6,590 nt of DNA. It comes from JBDSGC01 sp046594105. Its GTDB lineage: Bacteria; Acidobacteriota; Thermoanaerobaculia; Gp7-AA8. Every line of letters begins with the position of its first letter. Position 1 is the first letter of the stretch. Positions 1 to 6,590 of this stretch are shown piece by piece. A model generated the notes under the pieces. That model had not been told where the DNA came from. It saw only the letters and a program-made list of their open reading frames with translations, and did no database searches. Position numbers and translations under genes: made by a program. Where the stretch lies: positions 1-6,590 of the forward strand of contig JBKJQB010000056.1 in assembly GCA_046594105.1 (NCBI GenBank), read 5' to 3'.

Positions 1-180
1 GCAGATGATCTCGTCTCCGATCAGATCGCCTGCCCGTGGCATCTGTGGAGCTTTGACATCGCCACCGGTCTGTGCACGGGCAACGCGGAGATCCGTCTGA
101 CCATGCATGACCTGAGAGTGGAGGGAGATCGAATTCTGGTGAAGCTCAATCCTGTGGTGGAAACTGCGGACAATCTGTGA
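1..180 (+). CDS. Rieske [2Fe-2S] protein, C-terminal part (5' end outside window)
   Basis: Frame 1 is open from the first base to TGA at 178-180, giving 59 residues. Residues 11-19 read CPWHLWSFD. This matches the second cluster-binding box of Rieske domains (C-x2-H, here C11 and H14), followed by the usual aromatic-Phe-Asp and a Thr-Gly turn. The rest (EIRLTMHDLRVEGDRILVKL, residues 30-49) fits the closing beta strands of the fold, as in Rieske ferredoxins and NirD-like proteins. The first box (C-x-H) would lie upstream of the window and cannot be checked. Most relatives have Gly after the second His, whereas this one has Leu. The short tail after the domain suggests a small stand-alone electron carrier, or the end of a larger protein; these cannot be told apart here. 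The stop overlaps the start of the next gene, which implies co-translation. The Rieske call is firm; the redox partner is unknown. Confidence 0.85.
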   Translation, partial: ADDLVSDQIACPWHLWSFDIATGLCTGNAEIRLTMHDLRVEGDRILVKLNPVVETADNL

Positions 181-812
181 ATCCAAAACCTCTTCGTCAC
201 GTCGATCTGTACAGCAGCGCAGGCCGGCTGGAAGCGCTCTACCGGGAGCTCCAGGATCCGGCAGCGGTCGCCGTGGTGTGCCATCCCCACCCCATGGGCG
301 GAGGGACCCTTCATAACAAAGTCGTGTTTCGCGCCGCACGTGGTCTGGAAGGTGCGAACGTGGCCACCCTGCGATTCAACTTTCGAGGGGTGGGCGCCAG
401 TGGTGGCAAACACGAGGAAGGGGAGGGTGAGCTGCAGGACGTGGTCGCCGCGATCGACTGGGTCTCCCGCAAACATCCCGGGATGAAGATCATCGTGGGC
501 GGTTTCTCCTTCGGCGCCTGGGTGGCCACACGCGCCGCCTGCGAATTGCCGAGCGTGCACGCAGTGTTTCTCATCGGGACGCCGGTCAACAAATACGATT
601 TCGGGTATCTCCGTCACTGCGAGAAACCGATGTTGTTCCTCCACGGGACGCAGGACGAATACGGAGATGTGGCGAAGCTCGAAAAGCTCGTCGCACCCTT
701 GCGCAATGCCGAAAGCGTCATCGTCACCGGCGCCGATCACTTCTTCGCCAAGCAGATCGACGCGGTGGAAGAGACGATGCGCAACTGGGCCGAAGAGATC
801 GTCGCGGGATAA
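177..812 (+). CDS. Small alpha/beta hydrolase (COG2945-like)
   Basis: A 211-residue soluble protein with no signal peptide or membrane segment, so it is probably cytoplasmic. Near the N-terminus is CHPHPMGGGTLHNKVV (residues 35-50), the His-Pro-His-Pro box typical of this small hydrolase family. RFNFRGVGASGG (66-77) follows. The nucleophile elbow is GGFSFG (108-113) with Ser111. The likely acid is Asp160 in HGTQDEYG, and the likely catalytic His is His188 in GADHFF, so the Ser-Asp-His triad is complete. The length is normal for the family. The natural substrate is not predictable; members are generally treated as esterase or thioesterase-like hydrolases. The GTG start at 177 overlaps the upstream TGA as GTGA, which implies translational coupling to the Rieske gene. 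A downstream start would lose the first strand and the HPHP box. The TAA stop lies 7 bases from the stop of the convergent gene. Confidence 0.9.
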   Translation: MNPKPLRHVDLYSSAGRLEALYRELQDPAAVAVVCHPHPMGGGTLHNKVVFRAARGLEGANVATLRFNFRGVGASGGKHEEGEGELQDVVAAIDWVSRKHPGMKIIVGGFSFGAWVATRAACELPSVHAVFLIGTPVNKYDFGYLRHCEKPMLFLHGTQDEYGDVAKLEKLVAPLRNAESVIVTGADHFFAKQIDAVEETMRNWAEEIVAG

Positions 813-819
813 ACGACCG

Positions 820-1593
820 CTACGATCTCCGACCCTCGAACGCGATGCGCACCGCTTCCTGCACGAACTGGAGGCCGAGGAGGGTCCGGCTGCCGTGCCA
901 GGTGACGAGATGGCCGGGGAACGGTCCGACCACACGTCGTGCACCAGCGGCCGAGACTTCCCGTGCGTCGTCGACAGTGAAGACGTACGGCTCGTCGGGG
1001 AGAAACAGGAGATCGGGTTTCCGCGACATGGCTTGTGCGAGCTCCAGGGTTGGATAGCGTCGCTCCGAGGCGAAGACGTTCCGGCCGCCGCAGTCCTCGA
1101 TCAACCCGGAGACGTAGGTGTCCCCGCCAGCCCACATCCATGGGTGTTTCCAGATGGCGCAGGCGAAGGTGAAGGCTCTCTGCGGAGGAACGCGCGCGGC
1201 CTGCAATCGGTTGGCGAGCGTTTCGCCGAGTGGTGCCTGGTGCAAGGTCCCCAACGTTCTGATCAGCGAGACCAGGTCGCTCACCGTTTTCGGTTCGCTG
1301 ACGAAGACCGGCGCGAACTCCTCGATGGCCCGGGCGTGACGCTCCAGATTCTCCTCGAGATTCATGTGGACGAGATCGGGCCGCAGCTCACGAATTGCAT
1401 CGATGGAGGGATTCTTCGTCCCGCCCACCCGCGGAATGGCGAGGTCGGGCGGAAAGATGCAGAAATCGCTGATCCCCACCAGGGTCGTCCCGACGCCGAG
1501 ATCGAACAGCGTCTCCGTCAGCGAAGGGACCAGCGAGACGACGCGACGCGGGCGCACGTCGATGAACGGTCGTCCCAGCGCGTCGGTGGTCAT
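820..1593 (-). CDS. Helical-backbone metal receptor (BtuF/periplasmic-binding type), apparently without signal peptide
   Basis: This 257-residue protein has the fold of class III substrate-binding proteins, such as the vitamin B12 receptor BtuF and siderophore receptors (Peripla_BP_2/TroA-like). The first lobe opens with RVVSLVPSLTETLFDLG (residues 17-33), then LVGISDFCIFPP (38-49), VGGTKNP (56-62) and ELRPDLVHMNLEEN (69-82). The second lobe holds WMWAGGDTYVSGLIEDCGGRN (152-172), RYP (179-181) and RKPDLLFLPDEP (191-202). The GGTKNP, DLV-x-x-N-x-EEN and GGDTY-to-GG-x-N boxes match a sub-family I recall annotated as cobalamin-binding protein or helical backbone metal receptor. No secretion signal is present. 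The ATG is only 2 bases after the peptidase stop, and the frame upstream closes at a TGA (1660-1662) with no leader-like stretch between. Translation is probably coupled to the peptidase gene. No permease or ATPase gene is visible, so a transport role is unproven. Cobalamin, heme or a metal chelate are possible ligands. Confidence 0.85.
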   Translation of the reverse strand: MTTDALGRPFIDVRPRRVVSLVPSLTETLFDLGVGTTLVGISDFCIFPPDLAIPRVGGTKNPSIDAIRELRPDLVHMNLEENLERHARAIEEFAPVFVSEPKTVSDLVSLIRTLGTLHQAPLGETLANRLQAARVPPQRAFTFACAIWKHPWMWAGGDTYVSGLIEDCGGRNVFASERRYPTLELAQAMSRKPDLLFLPDEPYVFTVDDAREVSAAGARRVVGPFPGHLVTWHGSRTLLGLQFVQEAVRIAFEGRRS

Positions 1594-1595
1594 GC

Positions 1596-3206
1596 TCAGT
1601 GCCGCAGCGTGATGGTGGCTTTGCGGCCAGCCGGCCGGGCAAACAGCCCACCGAAGAAATCACCGCTCTTCCATTGCGGTCGCGGACCGTTGGCGATGGC
1701 CTCGACCAGCCGCTGATTGAGATCGGCGTAACGCGCCCCCGAAGCGAAGTCGAGGCGCTGGGATAGATCGTCTTTCGGCGAGTGGTAGATCGTTCGCAGC
1801 CACTCGCGCGTGACCTTCGCCCCGTCAATGGTCGCGTCGGTGCTGCGATTGCCTGCCTTGATGTGAATCGCCGGGATCCCACCCTTCACAAACATGTATT
1901 GGTCGCTGCGGATGAAGCGCACTTCCTCGGGAAAGGGATCGGGGCTGACCGCGAAGCCGGTGGCGCGGGCGGCCGCTGCGGCGAGGGCGCCGAGGTCGGA
2001 GTGCTCGCCGCCGAGGGGGACGACGTCGGCGACCGGGTAGAGCATGGAGAACATGTCCATGTTGACGTCGGCCACGATGGATTCCGGTCGGACCGGAGGA
2101 TGGTGTACGAAGAAATCGGAACCCTGTTCGCCTTTTTCTTCTCCGGCCAGGGCCACGAAGAGAACGGAGCGGCGGGGTCGTGGACGCTGCGCCATCGCGC
2201 GCGCCATCTCGATGAGCACCGACACTCCAACGGCGTTGTCCATGGCTCCGTTGTAGAGGCCGTCGCCACCGCCCGACGGCGGATGGTCGCCCAGGTGATC
2301 GAGATGGGCGGTGACCACGACGTACTCGCCGGCAACGGGTCCGCGTCCGCGCAGAAGTCCGATCACATTCGCGCTGTGCACCTCCGAAAACCGGGAGACC
2401 GTGCGCAGGGCCACAGCCGGTTTCAGAGCGAATGAGTGCGCCACTCCGCGATCGGCGTCGGCCAGCACGGTGTCGATCGTCAACGGTGCGCCGGCGAACA
2501 GACGCTCCGCAGCGCCTCGGCTCAGCGAGGCCTGGGCCCGAAGGGACTCCAGCACGTTCGCGGGAGTGCCGTGCGGATCCAGGTACTGCATCGAAAGGGT
2601 TCCGCTCTGCGCGGCGCGCTTGACAAAGGGATAACGAAGATCATCTCCGGGCGTGTTCAGGGTGAGCACCCCCACCGCGCCGTGATCCACGGCGTTGCGC
2701 CGCTTGACGTCGCTCGCCGAGTAGTACGCCCGCTGATCGACTGGGAAGGAGGGAGGCGCGCCACTCAGGATCAGCACCAGCTTTCCCTTCACGTCGAGCG
2801 CGCGGTAATCGTCCCATCCCAACTCCGGCGCCGTGACTCCGAAGCCGGCCAGTGCCACCGAAGAGTTGGCGTCCAGTCCGGTGCGGGCAAAGTCCGGACG
2901 GAGGATGTAGTCCTTCCGGCTGACCAGCGGCTGTCCATCGATGGCAATCGACGACGAGGCTTCCTCCACCGCGGCTCCACGCAACTTCATCGGCTGCATC
3001 CATGAGCCGTTGATGGGGTCCAGTCCGGCTGCTTCGAACTGGGCGGCGACATACGCGGCGGCTGTGTCGTATCCGCGAGTTCCCGTTTCGCGGCCTTCGA
3101 GGACATCGCTGGCCAGAAAGCGGATGTGGGCTGCGATCGCGTTGGGCGACACCGCAGCGACGGAATCAAGGGCGAGAAAGGGAAGAAGAAGGAGAGCGCG
3201 TTTCAT
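1596..3206 (-). CDS. Exported M28-family zinc peptidase with PA-type insert
   Basis: A 536-residue metallopeptidase. A signal peptide spans about residues 1-18 (MKR, then a Leu-rich core, then SVAA), so the product is probably periplasmic or secreted. RFLASDVLEGRETGTRGYD (29-47) is the usual N-terminal signature of bacterial M28 proteins. A region at about 110-270, including GKLVLILSG (141-149) and a GAVGVLTLN stretch (176-184), looks like a PA (protease-associated) insert. The dizinc site appears complete: His301 in TAHLDHLG, bridging Asp323 in GAMDNAVG, Glu356 (general base) and Glu357 (ligand) in AGEEKGEQGS, Asp384 in VNMDMFS, and His475 in IYHSPKDD. By family this is an aminopeptidase or carboxypeptidase-like exopeptidase; exact specificity cannot be read. 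An in-frame TGA at 3240-3242 closes the frame upstream, which supports the ATG at 3206. No good ribosome-binding site is seen; the nearest GAGG-type purines are about 20 bases away. It is the first gene of a two-gene unit with the metal receptor. Confidence 0.93.
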   Translation of the reverse strand: MKRALLLLPFLALDSVAAVSPNAIAAHIRFLASDVLEGRETGTRGYDTAAAYVAAQFEAAGLDPINGSWMQPMKLRGAAVEEASSSIAIDGQPLVSRKDYILRPDFARTGLDANSSVALAGFGVTAPELGWDDYRALDVKGKLVLILSGAPPSFPVDQRAYYSASDVKRRNAVDHGAVGVLTLNTPGDDLRYPFVKRAAQSGTLSMQYLDPHGTPANVLESLRAQASLSRGAAERLFAGAPLTIDTVLADADRGVAHSFALKPAVALRTVSRFSEVHSANVIGLLRGRGPVAGEYVVVTAHLDHLGDHPPSGGGDGLYNGAMDNAVGVSVLIEMARAMAQRPRPRRSVLFVALAGEEKGEQGSDFFVHHPPVRPESIVADVNMDMFSMLYPVADVVPLGGEHSDLGALAAAAARATGFAVSPDPFPEEVRFIRSDQYMFVKGGIPAIHIKAGNRSTDATIDGAKVTREWLRTIYHSPKDDLSQRLDFASGARYADLNQRLVEAIANGPRPQWKSGDFFGGLFARPAGRKATITLRH

Positions 3207-3361
3207 GGCGGCGAGTCTGGCACAGCACCTCGACCTCCATCAGGCTTTTTGCACAGCTTCAGGGTCTGGCGTAGTGGCATTCCGCCTCGCGATCCAACCG
3301 TCGCGCTGTGCTATGGTGCCGCCGTTTCCCGCCCGGTTTCCCTGCGAGAACCTACCTTTCC
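3207..3361. other. Divergent intergenic region between peptidase and glycosyltransferase genes
   Basis: This is the only sizeable non-coding stretch in the window, lying between two divergent genes, so it should contain promoters for both units. On the + strand there is an extended -10-like match (listed separately). On the minus strand a TTGGAT (about 3298-3293) lies upstream of the peptidase but has no convincing -10 partner. No terminator hairpin, riboswitch-like fold or direct repeats were recognised by eye. In particular, no B12-box-like element was seen ahead of the unit carrying the metal receptor. If translation of the glycosyltransferase began at the upstream GTG (3308), the region would shrink to about 100 bases. 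Confidence 0.6.
3309..3317 (+). promoter_or_regulatory. Possible extended -10 promoter element for the glycosyltransferase-asnB unit
   Basis: The bases TGCTATGGT fit an extended -10 box (TG, one base, then TATGGT). They lie about 45 bases before the preferred GTG start at 3362, which would give an untranslated leader of roughly 35-40 bases. No recognisable -35 hexamer is found 16-18 bases upstream, where the sequence reads close to GCGATC; extended -10 promoters can tolerate a poor -35. If this is the promoter, the alternative GTG start at 3308 would lie inside it and could not be used. The match is short and found by eye, so confidence is low. Confidence 0.3.
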
Positions 3362-5083
3362 GTGACCCTCCGCGACACGCGCCTCCTCAGCCTCTGGCTG
3401 GCCATCGTCGTGGTCGCACTGGCCATCCACCTCGGCGGATTTCCTCTGCTCGATCCGGACGAGGGGCGAAACGCTGAGGTCGGCCGGGAGATGGCTGCTA
3501 CGAACGACTACGTCATGCCGCGACTGAACGGCCTGCCGTATCTCGACAAGCCGATCGTCTACTTCGCAGCGGAGGCGGCGGTGATGGAAGTGCTCGGGCC
3601 GACGGAGCTCGCGGCGCGACTTCCTGCCTTCCTGTTCACGCTGGCCACCGCGTTGTTCACCGGTTGGTTCGCCCGCCGCTTGTGGGGACGAGAAGCGGGG
3701 CTGATCGCTGCCATCGTCACCCTGGCCACGCCGCTGGCCGTCGCATTCTCGCGGACCGTGATCTTCGACAGCGCGCTCTCATTCTTCATCACCGTGGCCA
3801 CCGCCGCGTTCTATCTGGCCATCGAAGGCGATGTTGCGGTCGAGTCGATCGTGGGTGACGCCGGGTCGGCCACCAGCGCGCGGTTGTCCGTCAACGACTG
3901 GCACGTCGCGCGCACGCCCATCGCCCGTCGCTGGACGATGCTGGCCTGGGCGGCGATCGGCTTCGGCGTCATCACCAAAGGCCCGGTGGCCATCCTGCTG
4001 CCGCTGCTCGCAGCGATTCCGTATGCGCTGATGAAACGGCGATTGCGTGCGGTGTTCTCCATCCCCGCACTGATCGCGTTTGTCGCCGTGGTCACGCCGT
4101 GGGTATGGGCGATCTCCCGTGCCGTCCCCGACTTCCTTCACTACGTGCTGGTCACGGAGACGGCGCAGAGGATGGCCACCAAGGCGCTCAAGCGCACCGG
4201 TCCGCCGTGGTACTTCCTCCCGTATGTGCTCGGCGGCGCGATGCCCTGGTCGGTCCTCCTGCTCAGCGGCACGAAACAGATCGATCGCCGCGATCGCTCC
4301 ACGCTCTACCTTCTGCTGTGGATCCTGCTGCCGTTCCTTTTCTTCTCCATCTCGCAGTCCAAGCGGCCGCAGTACATCCTGCCGATGATGCCGGCCATCG
4401 CGCTGCTGGTGGCGAAGTCCTGGCCCGGTGCGCAGAAGGCGGTGCGGGTGGCCGCCATGGTGCTGCTCGCGTTCGGAGCGATTCTCCTGATCTCGCCGCT
4501 GTTCCTGCATCTTCGCGACGAATACGGATCCTCGGCGCAGACGACGGCCATCGGGCTGGGCATCGCGGCGGTCGCTGGTGGAGCGCTGGCATTGTTCGCC
4601 CGGCGCCGCGATCTCTCGCTGATCGGGCTGAGCCTTCCGGTCGTGCTGATCCCCCTGCTGGCGAACCCGCTTCTGCTGGCCATCGGAACCCGTCGCTCCA
4701 CCCGCGATTTCGACGCGCAGCTGTCCCGTTCTCTGACGCCGCAAACCGAAGTGGTGGGAGTGGAGGCCTTCACCGGATCGATGGCCTTCTACCTGCGCCG
4801 GCCGATCATCGTGGTTACTGCCGATGCTGAGGAGTTCACCAGCAACTACCTCATCCGCCACTACGGCGTGTTTGCCGGCGGACCGGTGCTGAAGCCGATG
4901 TCGTGGCTGGCCTCTTCGCTCGCCGATCCGGCCCGCGCGCGCGCCTACATTGTGCGAACCGGCGATGCCGCACATCGCAACGCGATCGCCGCTCATGGGC
5001 TGCGTGTGGTGGCGGAGAACGCGCGGTATGTGGCCTACGCGCAGCCCCGGCTAACTCTGCCCGCCGCCAGCACGTTGCCATGA
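3362..5083 (+). CDS. ArnT-like membrane glycosyltransferase (GT39/GT83 family)
   Basis: A 573-residue polytopic membrane protein that should transfer a sugar from a polyprenyl-phosphate donor on the outer face of the cytoplasmic membrane. Residues 11-30 form the first membrane helix. DPDEGRNAEVGREM (31-44) follows in the first external loop and carries the Asp-Glu pair expected for catalysis in ArnT/PMT enzymes. LNGLPYLDKPIVYF (55-68) matches the family box with Lys-Pro. SKRPQYILPMMPA (333-345) is the conserved Lys-Arg-x-x-Tyr-x-Leu-Pro box. About 12 hydrophobic segments run to about residue 441, followed by a soluble C-terminal domain (442-573). The start is uncertain. The frame extends up to GTG 3308, but the 18 extra residues (rich in Arg, Pro and Phe) look unlike a conserved N-terminus, and GTG 3362 gives an N-terminus typical of the family. 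Neither start has a strong ribosome-binding site. Acceptor (lipid A, protein or other glycan) is unknown. An asparagine synthetase gene follows after 41 bases, probably co-transcribed. Confidence 0.88.
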   Translation: MTLRDTRLLSLWLAIVVVALAIHLGGFPLLDPDEGRNAEVGREMAATNDYVMPRLNGLPYLDKPIVYFAAEAAVMEVLGPTELAARLPAFLFTLATALFTGWFARRLWGREAGLIAAIVTLATPLAVAFSRTVIFDSALSFFITVATAAFYLAIEGDVAVESIVGDAGSATSARLSVNDWHVARTPIARRWTMLAWAAIGFGVITKGPVAILLPLLAAIPYALMKRRLRAVFSIPALIAFVAVVTPWVWAISRAVPDFLHYVLVTETAQRMATKALKRTGPPWYFLPYVLGGAMPWSVLLLSGTKQIDRRDRSTLYLLLWILLPFLFFSISQSKRPQYILPMMPAIALLVAKSWPGAQKAVRVAAMVLLAFGAILLISPLFLHLRDEYGSSAQTTAIGLGIAAVAGGALALFARRRDLSLIGLSLPVVLIPLLANPLLLAIGTRRSTRDFDAQLSRSLTPQTEVVGVEAFTGSMAFYLRRPIIVVTADAEEFTSNYLIRHYGVFAGGPVLKPMSWLASSLADPARARAYIVRTGDAAHRNAIAAHGLRVVAENARYVAYAQPRLTLPAASTLP

Positions 5084-5124
5084 CCTCGGTCGGTGCTCAG
5101 TCCCATGCGTAGAATGCGCTGACG

Positions 5125-6590
5125 ATGTGCGGCATCTATGGAATGGTTTCCGGGCGGCAGGAGGCGTTGCGTCATCCTGAGGTGCTCGATGCGATGGGGG
5201 AGGCCCTACGCCATCGCGGTCCCGACGGGCACGCCGCCTTCACGCACCGCGATGCGGTCATCGGCACCGAACGCCTGCGCATCATCGATCTGCATGAGCG
5301 CGCCGATCAGCCCTTCGAGGCTCCCGGTGGCCTGGTGTGGCTGGAGTGCAACGGTGAGATCTACAACGCGCCGGAGATCCGCGAGCGATTCCGCGACTAC
5401 CCCTTCCGTTCCCATTCCGATGTCGAAACGGTCCTGCCGCTCTATCTCCAGCGCGGAGCAGCCGCCATCGCCGAGCTCGATGGAATGTTCGCGCTGGCCA
5501 TCTGGGATCAGCGGACGCACCAGCTGCTCCTGGCTCGCGATCGCGCCGGCGAGAAGCCGCTCTTCTATGCGCGGGTGAATGGAGAGATTCTCTTTGCTTC
5601 CGAACTCCAGTGCCTTCTTCGCTATCCGGGGCTCTCGAAGGTTCTCGATCCGATCGCGCTGGCTGAGTACCTCCAGATGGGATACGTGCCGGAGCCGCGC
5701 ACGATGTTCGAGAGCATCCGCCGCGTGGAAGCGGGAACCTTCGTGCGCTTCGGCCCGTCTGGCGAAGAGGAGACGGTGCGGTACTGGGATCCAGCCTCGT
5801 TCAAGATCACACCGATCTCGCCCGCCGACGCGGTACGCCAGACCGTCACGCTGATTGAGCGGGCCGTGGAGAAGCAGGTGATGTCCGACGTTCCCGTCGG
5901 CGTCTTCATCAGCGGCGGGATGGACTCTTCGATCCTGGCCACGCTGGCCGCACGTTTCATCGGAGTGGATCGCGTGCACACGTTCTCGGCGCAGTTCGCC
6001 GAGGCGTCGTATGACGAGAGCGGGCAGGCGGCGGAACTGGCCAAGCGGATCCAGACGCGTCACGTTCCGGTGCGCACCGACGAGGCGGCGCTGCTCGAGG
6101 CATTGCAGCATGTGGTTCGCGGCGTGGCCGAGCCGCTGGCCGATCCGGCGATCCTTCCGACCTTTCTGCTGGCGCGCGCCGCGCGCGAACACGTCAAGGT
6201 CGTCCTCAGCGGTGAAGGCGCCGACGAGTTGTTCGGCGGCTACCCGACCTACCTCGGGCACAAGCTGGCGCCGATGTACGACGCCATGCCTTCCTTCGTC
6301 CGCGCCGGATTGCGCCGCGCCGTGCAACGGGTGCCCTCATCGACGAAGAAGGTGACCGTGGAGTTCCTGCTGAAACGCTTCGTCTCCGACGCGGAGAAAC
6401 CATGGCTGGAGCGGCATCTGGCCTGGTTCGGAACGGGTCTGACGGCGGAGGTCCTGCGCGTGCCCGCCTCCACGCCCGATCTTCCCTCCATGGCCCACGG
6501 CGACGCGCTGACCGGTGCGATGCTTCTCGACTACCGCACATATCTGCGCGACAACCTGCTGGTGAAAGTCGACCGCGCCACCATGCTTTC
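5125..6590 (+). CDS. asnB: Asparagine synthetase, glutamine-hydrolysing (partial, 3' end outside window)
   Basis: The frame is open from ATG 5125 to the window end, giving 488 complete codons; full-length relatives are usually about 600 residues or a little more. It makes asparagine from aspartate, ATP and glutamine-derived ammonia, in the cytoplasm. The N-terminal class II glutaminase domain starts MCGIYG, with Cys2 as the nucleophile once Met is removed. It continues with RHRGPD (29-34), RLRIIDL and NGEIYN (76-81), then DGMFALAIWD and ARDRAGEKPLFY. The synthetase domain has the ATP-pyrophosphatase loop SGGMDSS (263-269), SGEGADELFGGY (362-373) and RDNLLVKVDRATM (475-487). All key motifs are intact. 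Met266 replaces the more usual Leu in the P-loop, a mild change. The start is fixed by the need for Cys at position 2. The GEKPLFY form of the glutaminase motif recalls the AsnB-like enzymes of exopolysaccharide or lipopolysaccharide loci, so amidation of a sugar or other acid is an alternative role. The ribosome-binding site is weak. Confidence 0.94.
   Translation, partial: MCGIYGMVSGRQEALRHPEVLDAMGEALRHRGPDGHAAFTHRDAVIGTERLRIIDLHERADQPFEAPGGLVWLECNGEIYNAPEIRERFRDYPFRSHSDVETVLPLYLQRGAAAIAELDGMFALAIWDQRTHQLLLARDRAGEKPLFYARVNGEILFASELQCLLRYPGLSKVLDPIALAEYLQMGYVPEPRTMFESIRRVEAGTFVRFGPSGEEETVRYWDPASFKITPISPADAVRQTVTLIERAVEKQVMSDVPVGVFISGGMDSSILATLAARFIGVDRVHTFSAQFAEASYDESGQAAELAKRIQTRHVPVRTDEAALLEALQHVVRGVAEPLADPAILPTFLLARAAREHVKVVLSGEGADELFGGYPTYLGHKLAPMYDAMPSFVRAGLRRAVQRVPSSTKKVTVEFLLKRFVSDAEKPWLERHLAWFGTGLTAEVLRVPASTPDLPSMAHGDALTGAMLLDYRTYLRDNLLVKVDRATML

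Noticed and set aside
21..944. A 307-codon open frame on the minus strand across the Rieske and hydrolase genes.
   Set aside because: Its product has no recognisable domain and is rich in Arg, His and Gly; it lies antisense to two genes with intact motifs, so it is a by-product of high GC.
667..1716. A 349-codon + strand open frame spanning the hydrolase end and the metal-receptor gene.
   Set aside because: Low-complexity Arg/Glu/Asp-rich product with no motif, antisense to the well-supported receptor gene.
3275..3292. TGGCATTCCGCCTCGC in the intergenic region as a sigma-54 (-24/-12) promoter.
   Set aside because: The GG and GC elements are one base off the required spacing and the -12 box lacks the TTGC core.
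3207..3361. Possible cobalamin riboswitch ahead of the peptidase and metal-receptor unit.
   Set aside because: The region is too short (155 bases shared by two promoters) and shows no B12-box-like sequence.
3779..4996. A 405-codon minus-strand open frame inside the glycosyltransferase gene.
   Set aside because: Composition is extreme (Arg, Gln, His, Gly) with no fold signature; the + strand reading has the complete family motifs.
6172..6190. Alternating GCGCGC run that forms a perfect short palindrome (GGCGCGCGCC).
   Set aside because: It lies within asnB and simply encodes consecutive Ala and Arg codons in GC-rich usage; no sign of a regulatory or structural role.
5206..6327. A 373-codon minus-strand open frame inside asnB.
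   Set aside because: Antisense shadow of asnB, whose glutaminase and ATP-binding motifs are all intact in the + frame.

Overview
This window looks like ordinary chromosomal DNA from a GC-rich Gram-negative-type bacterium. It holds six protein-coding genes and no sign of mobile elements, CRISPR arrays, tRNA or rRNA. The M28 peptidase and the signal-peptide-less helical-backbone metal receptor resemble forms I associate with Acidobacteriota and related soil phyla. That placement rests on family resemblance only and is tentative.

Layout, left to right. (1) Positions 1-180, + strand, carry the C-terminal part of a small Rieske [2Fe-2S] protein. Its stop overlaps the GTG start of a small alpha/beta hydrolase (177-812), so the two form a tightly coupled pair. 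(2) Converging on that pair with only 7 bases between stops is a two-gene minus-strand unit. It reads from an exported M28 zinc peptidase (3206 down to 1596) into a BtuF-like metal/cobalamin receptor (1593 down to 820), with 2 bases between them. (3) A 155-base divergent intergenic region (3207-3361) separates this unit from the right-hand genes and probably holds promoters for both directions. (4) Rightwards come a GT39/ArnT-like polytopic glycosyltransferase (probable start 3362, end 5083) and, 41 bases later, a glutamine-hydrolysing asparagine synthetase (from 5125) that runs off the window end.

How the genes may work together. The right-hand pair resembles pairings found in cell-surface glycan or lipid-modification loci: a membrane enzyme that takes sugar from a polyprenyl-phosphate donor, next to an AsnB-type amidotransferase. 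AsnB may equally be a housekeeping asparagine synthetase. The minus-strand pair joins a secreted zinc peptidase with a receptor-fold protein that appears to stay in the cytoplasm; I see no transporter permease or ATPase and no evident functional link. The Rieske/hydrolase pair suggests a small redox protein co-translated with a hydrolase of unknown substrate.

I found no convincing undescribed system. The points most worth a second look are the leaderless metal receptor, the Rieske/hydrolase coupling, and the GT39-asnB pairing.
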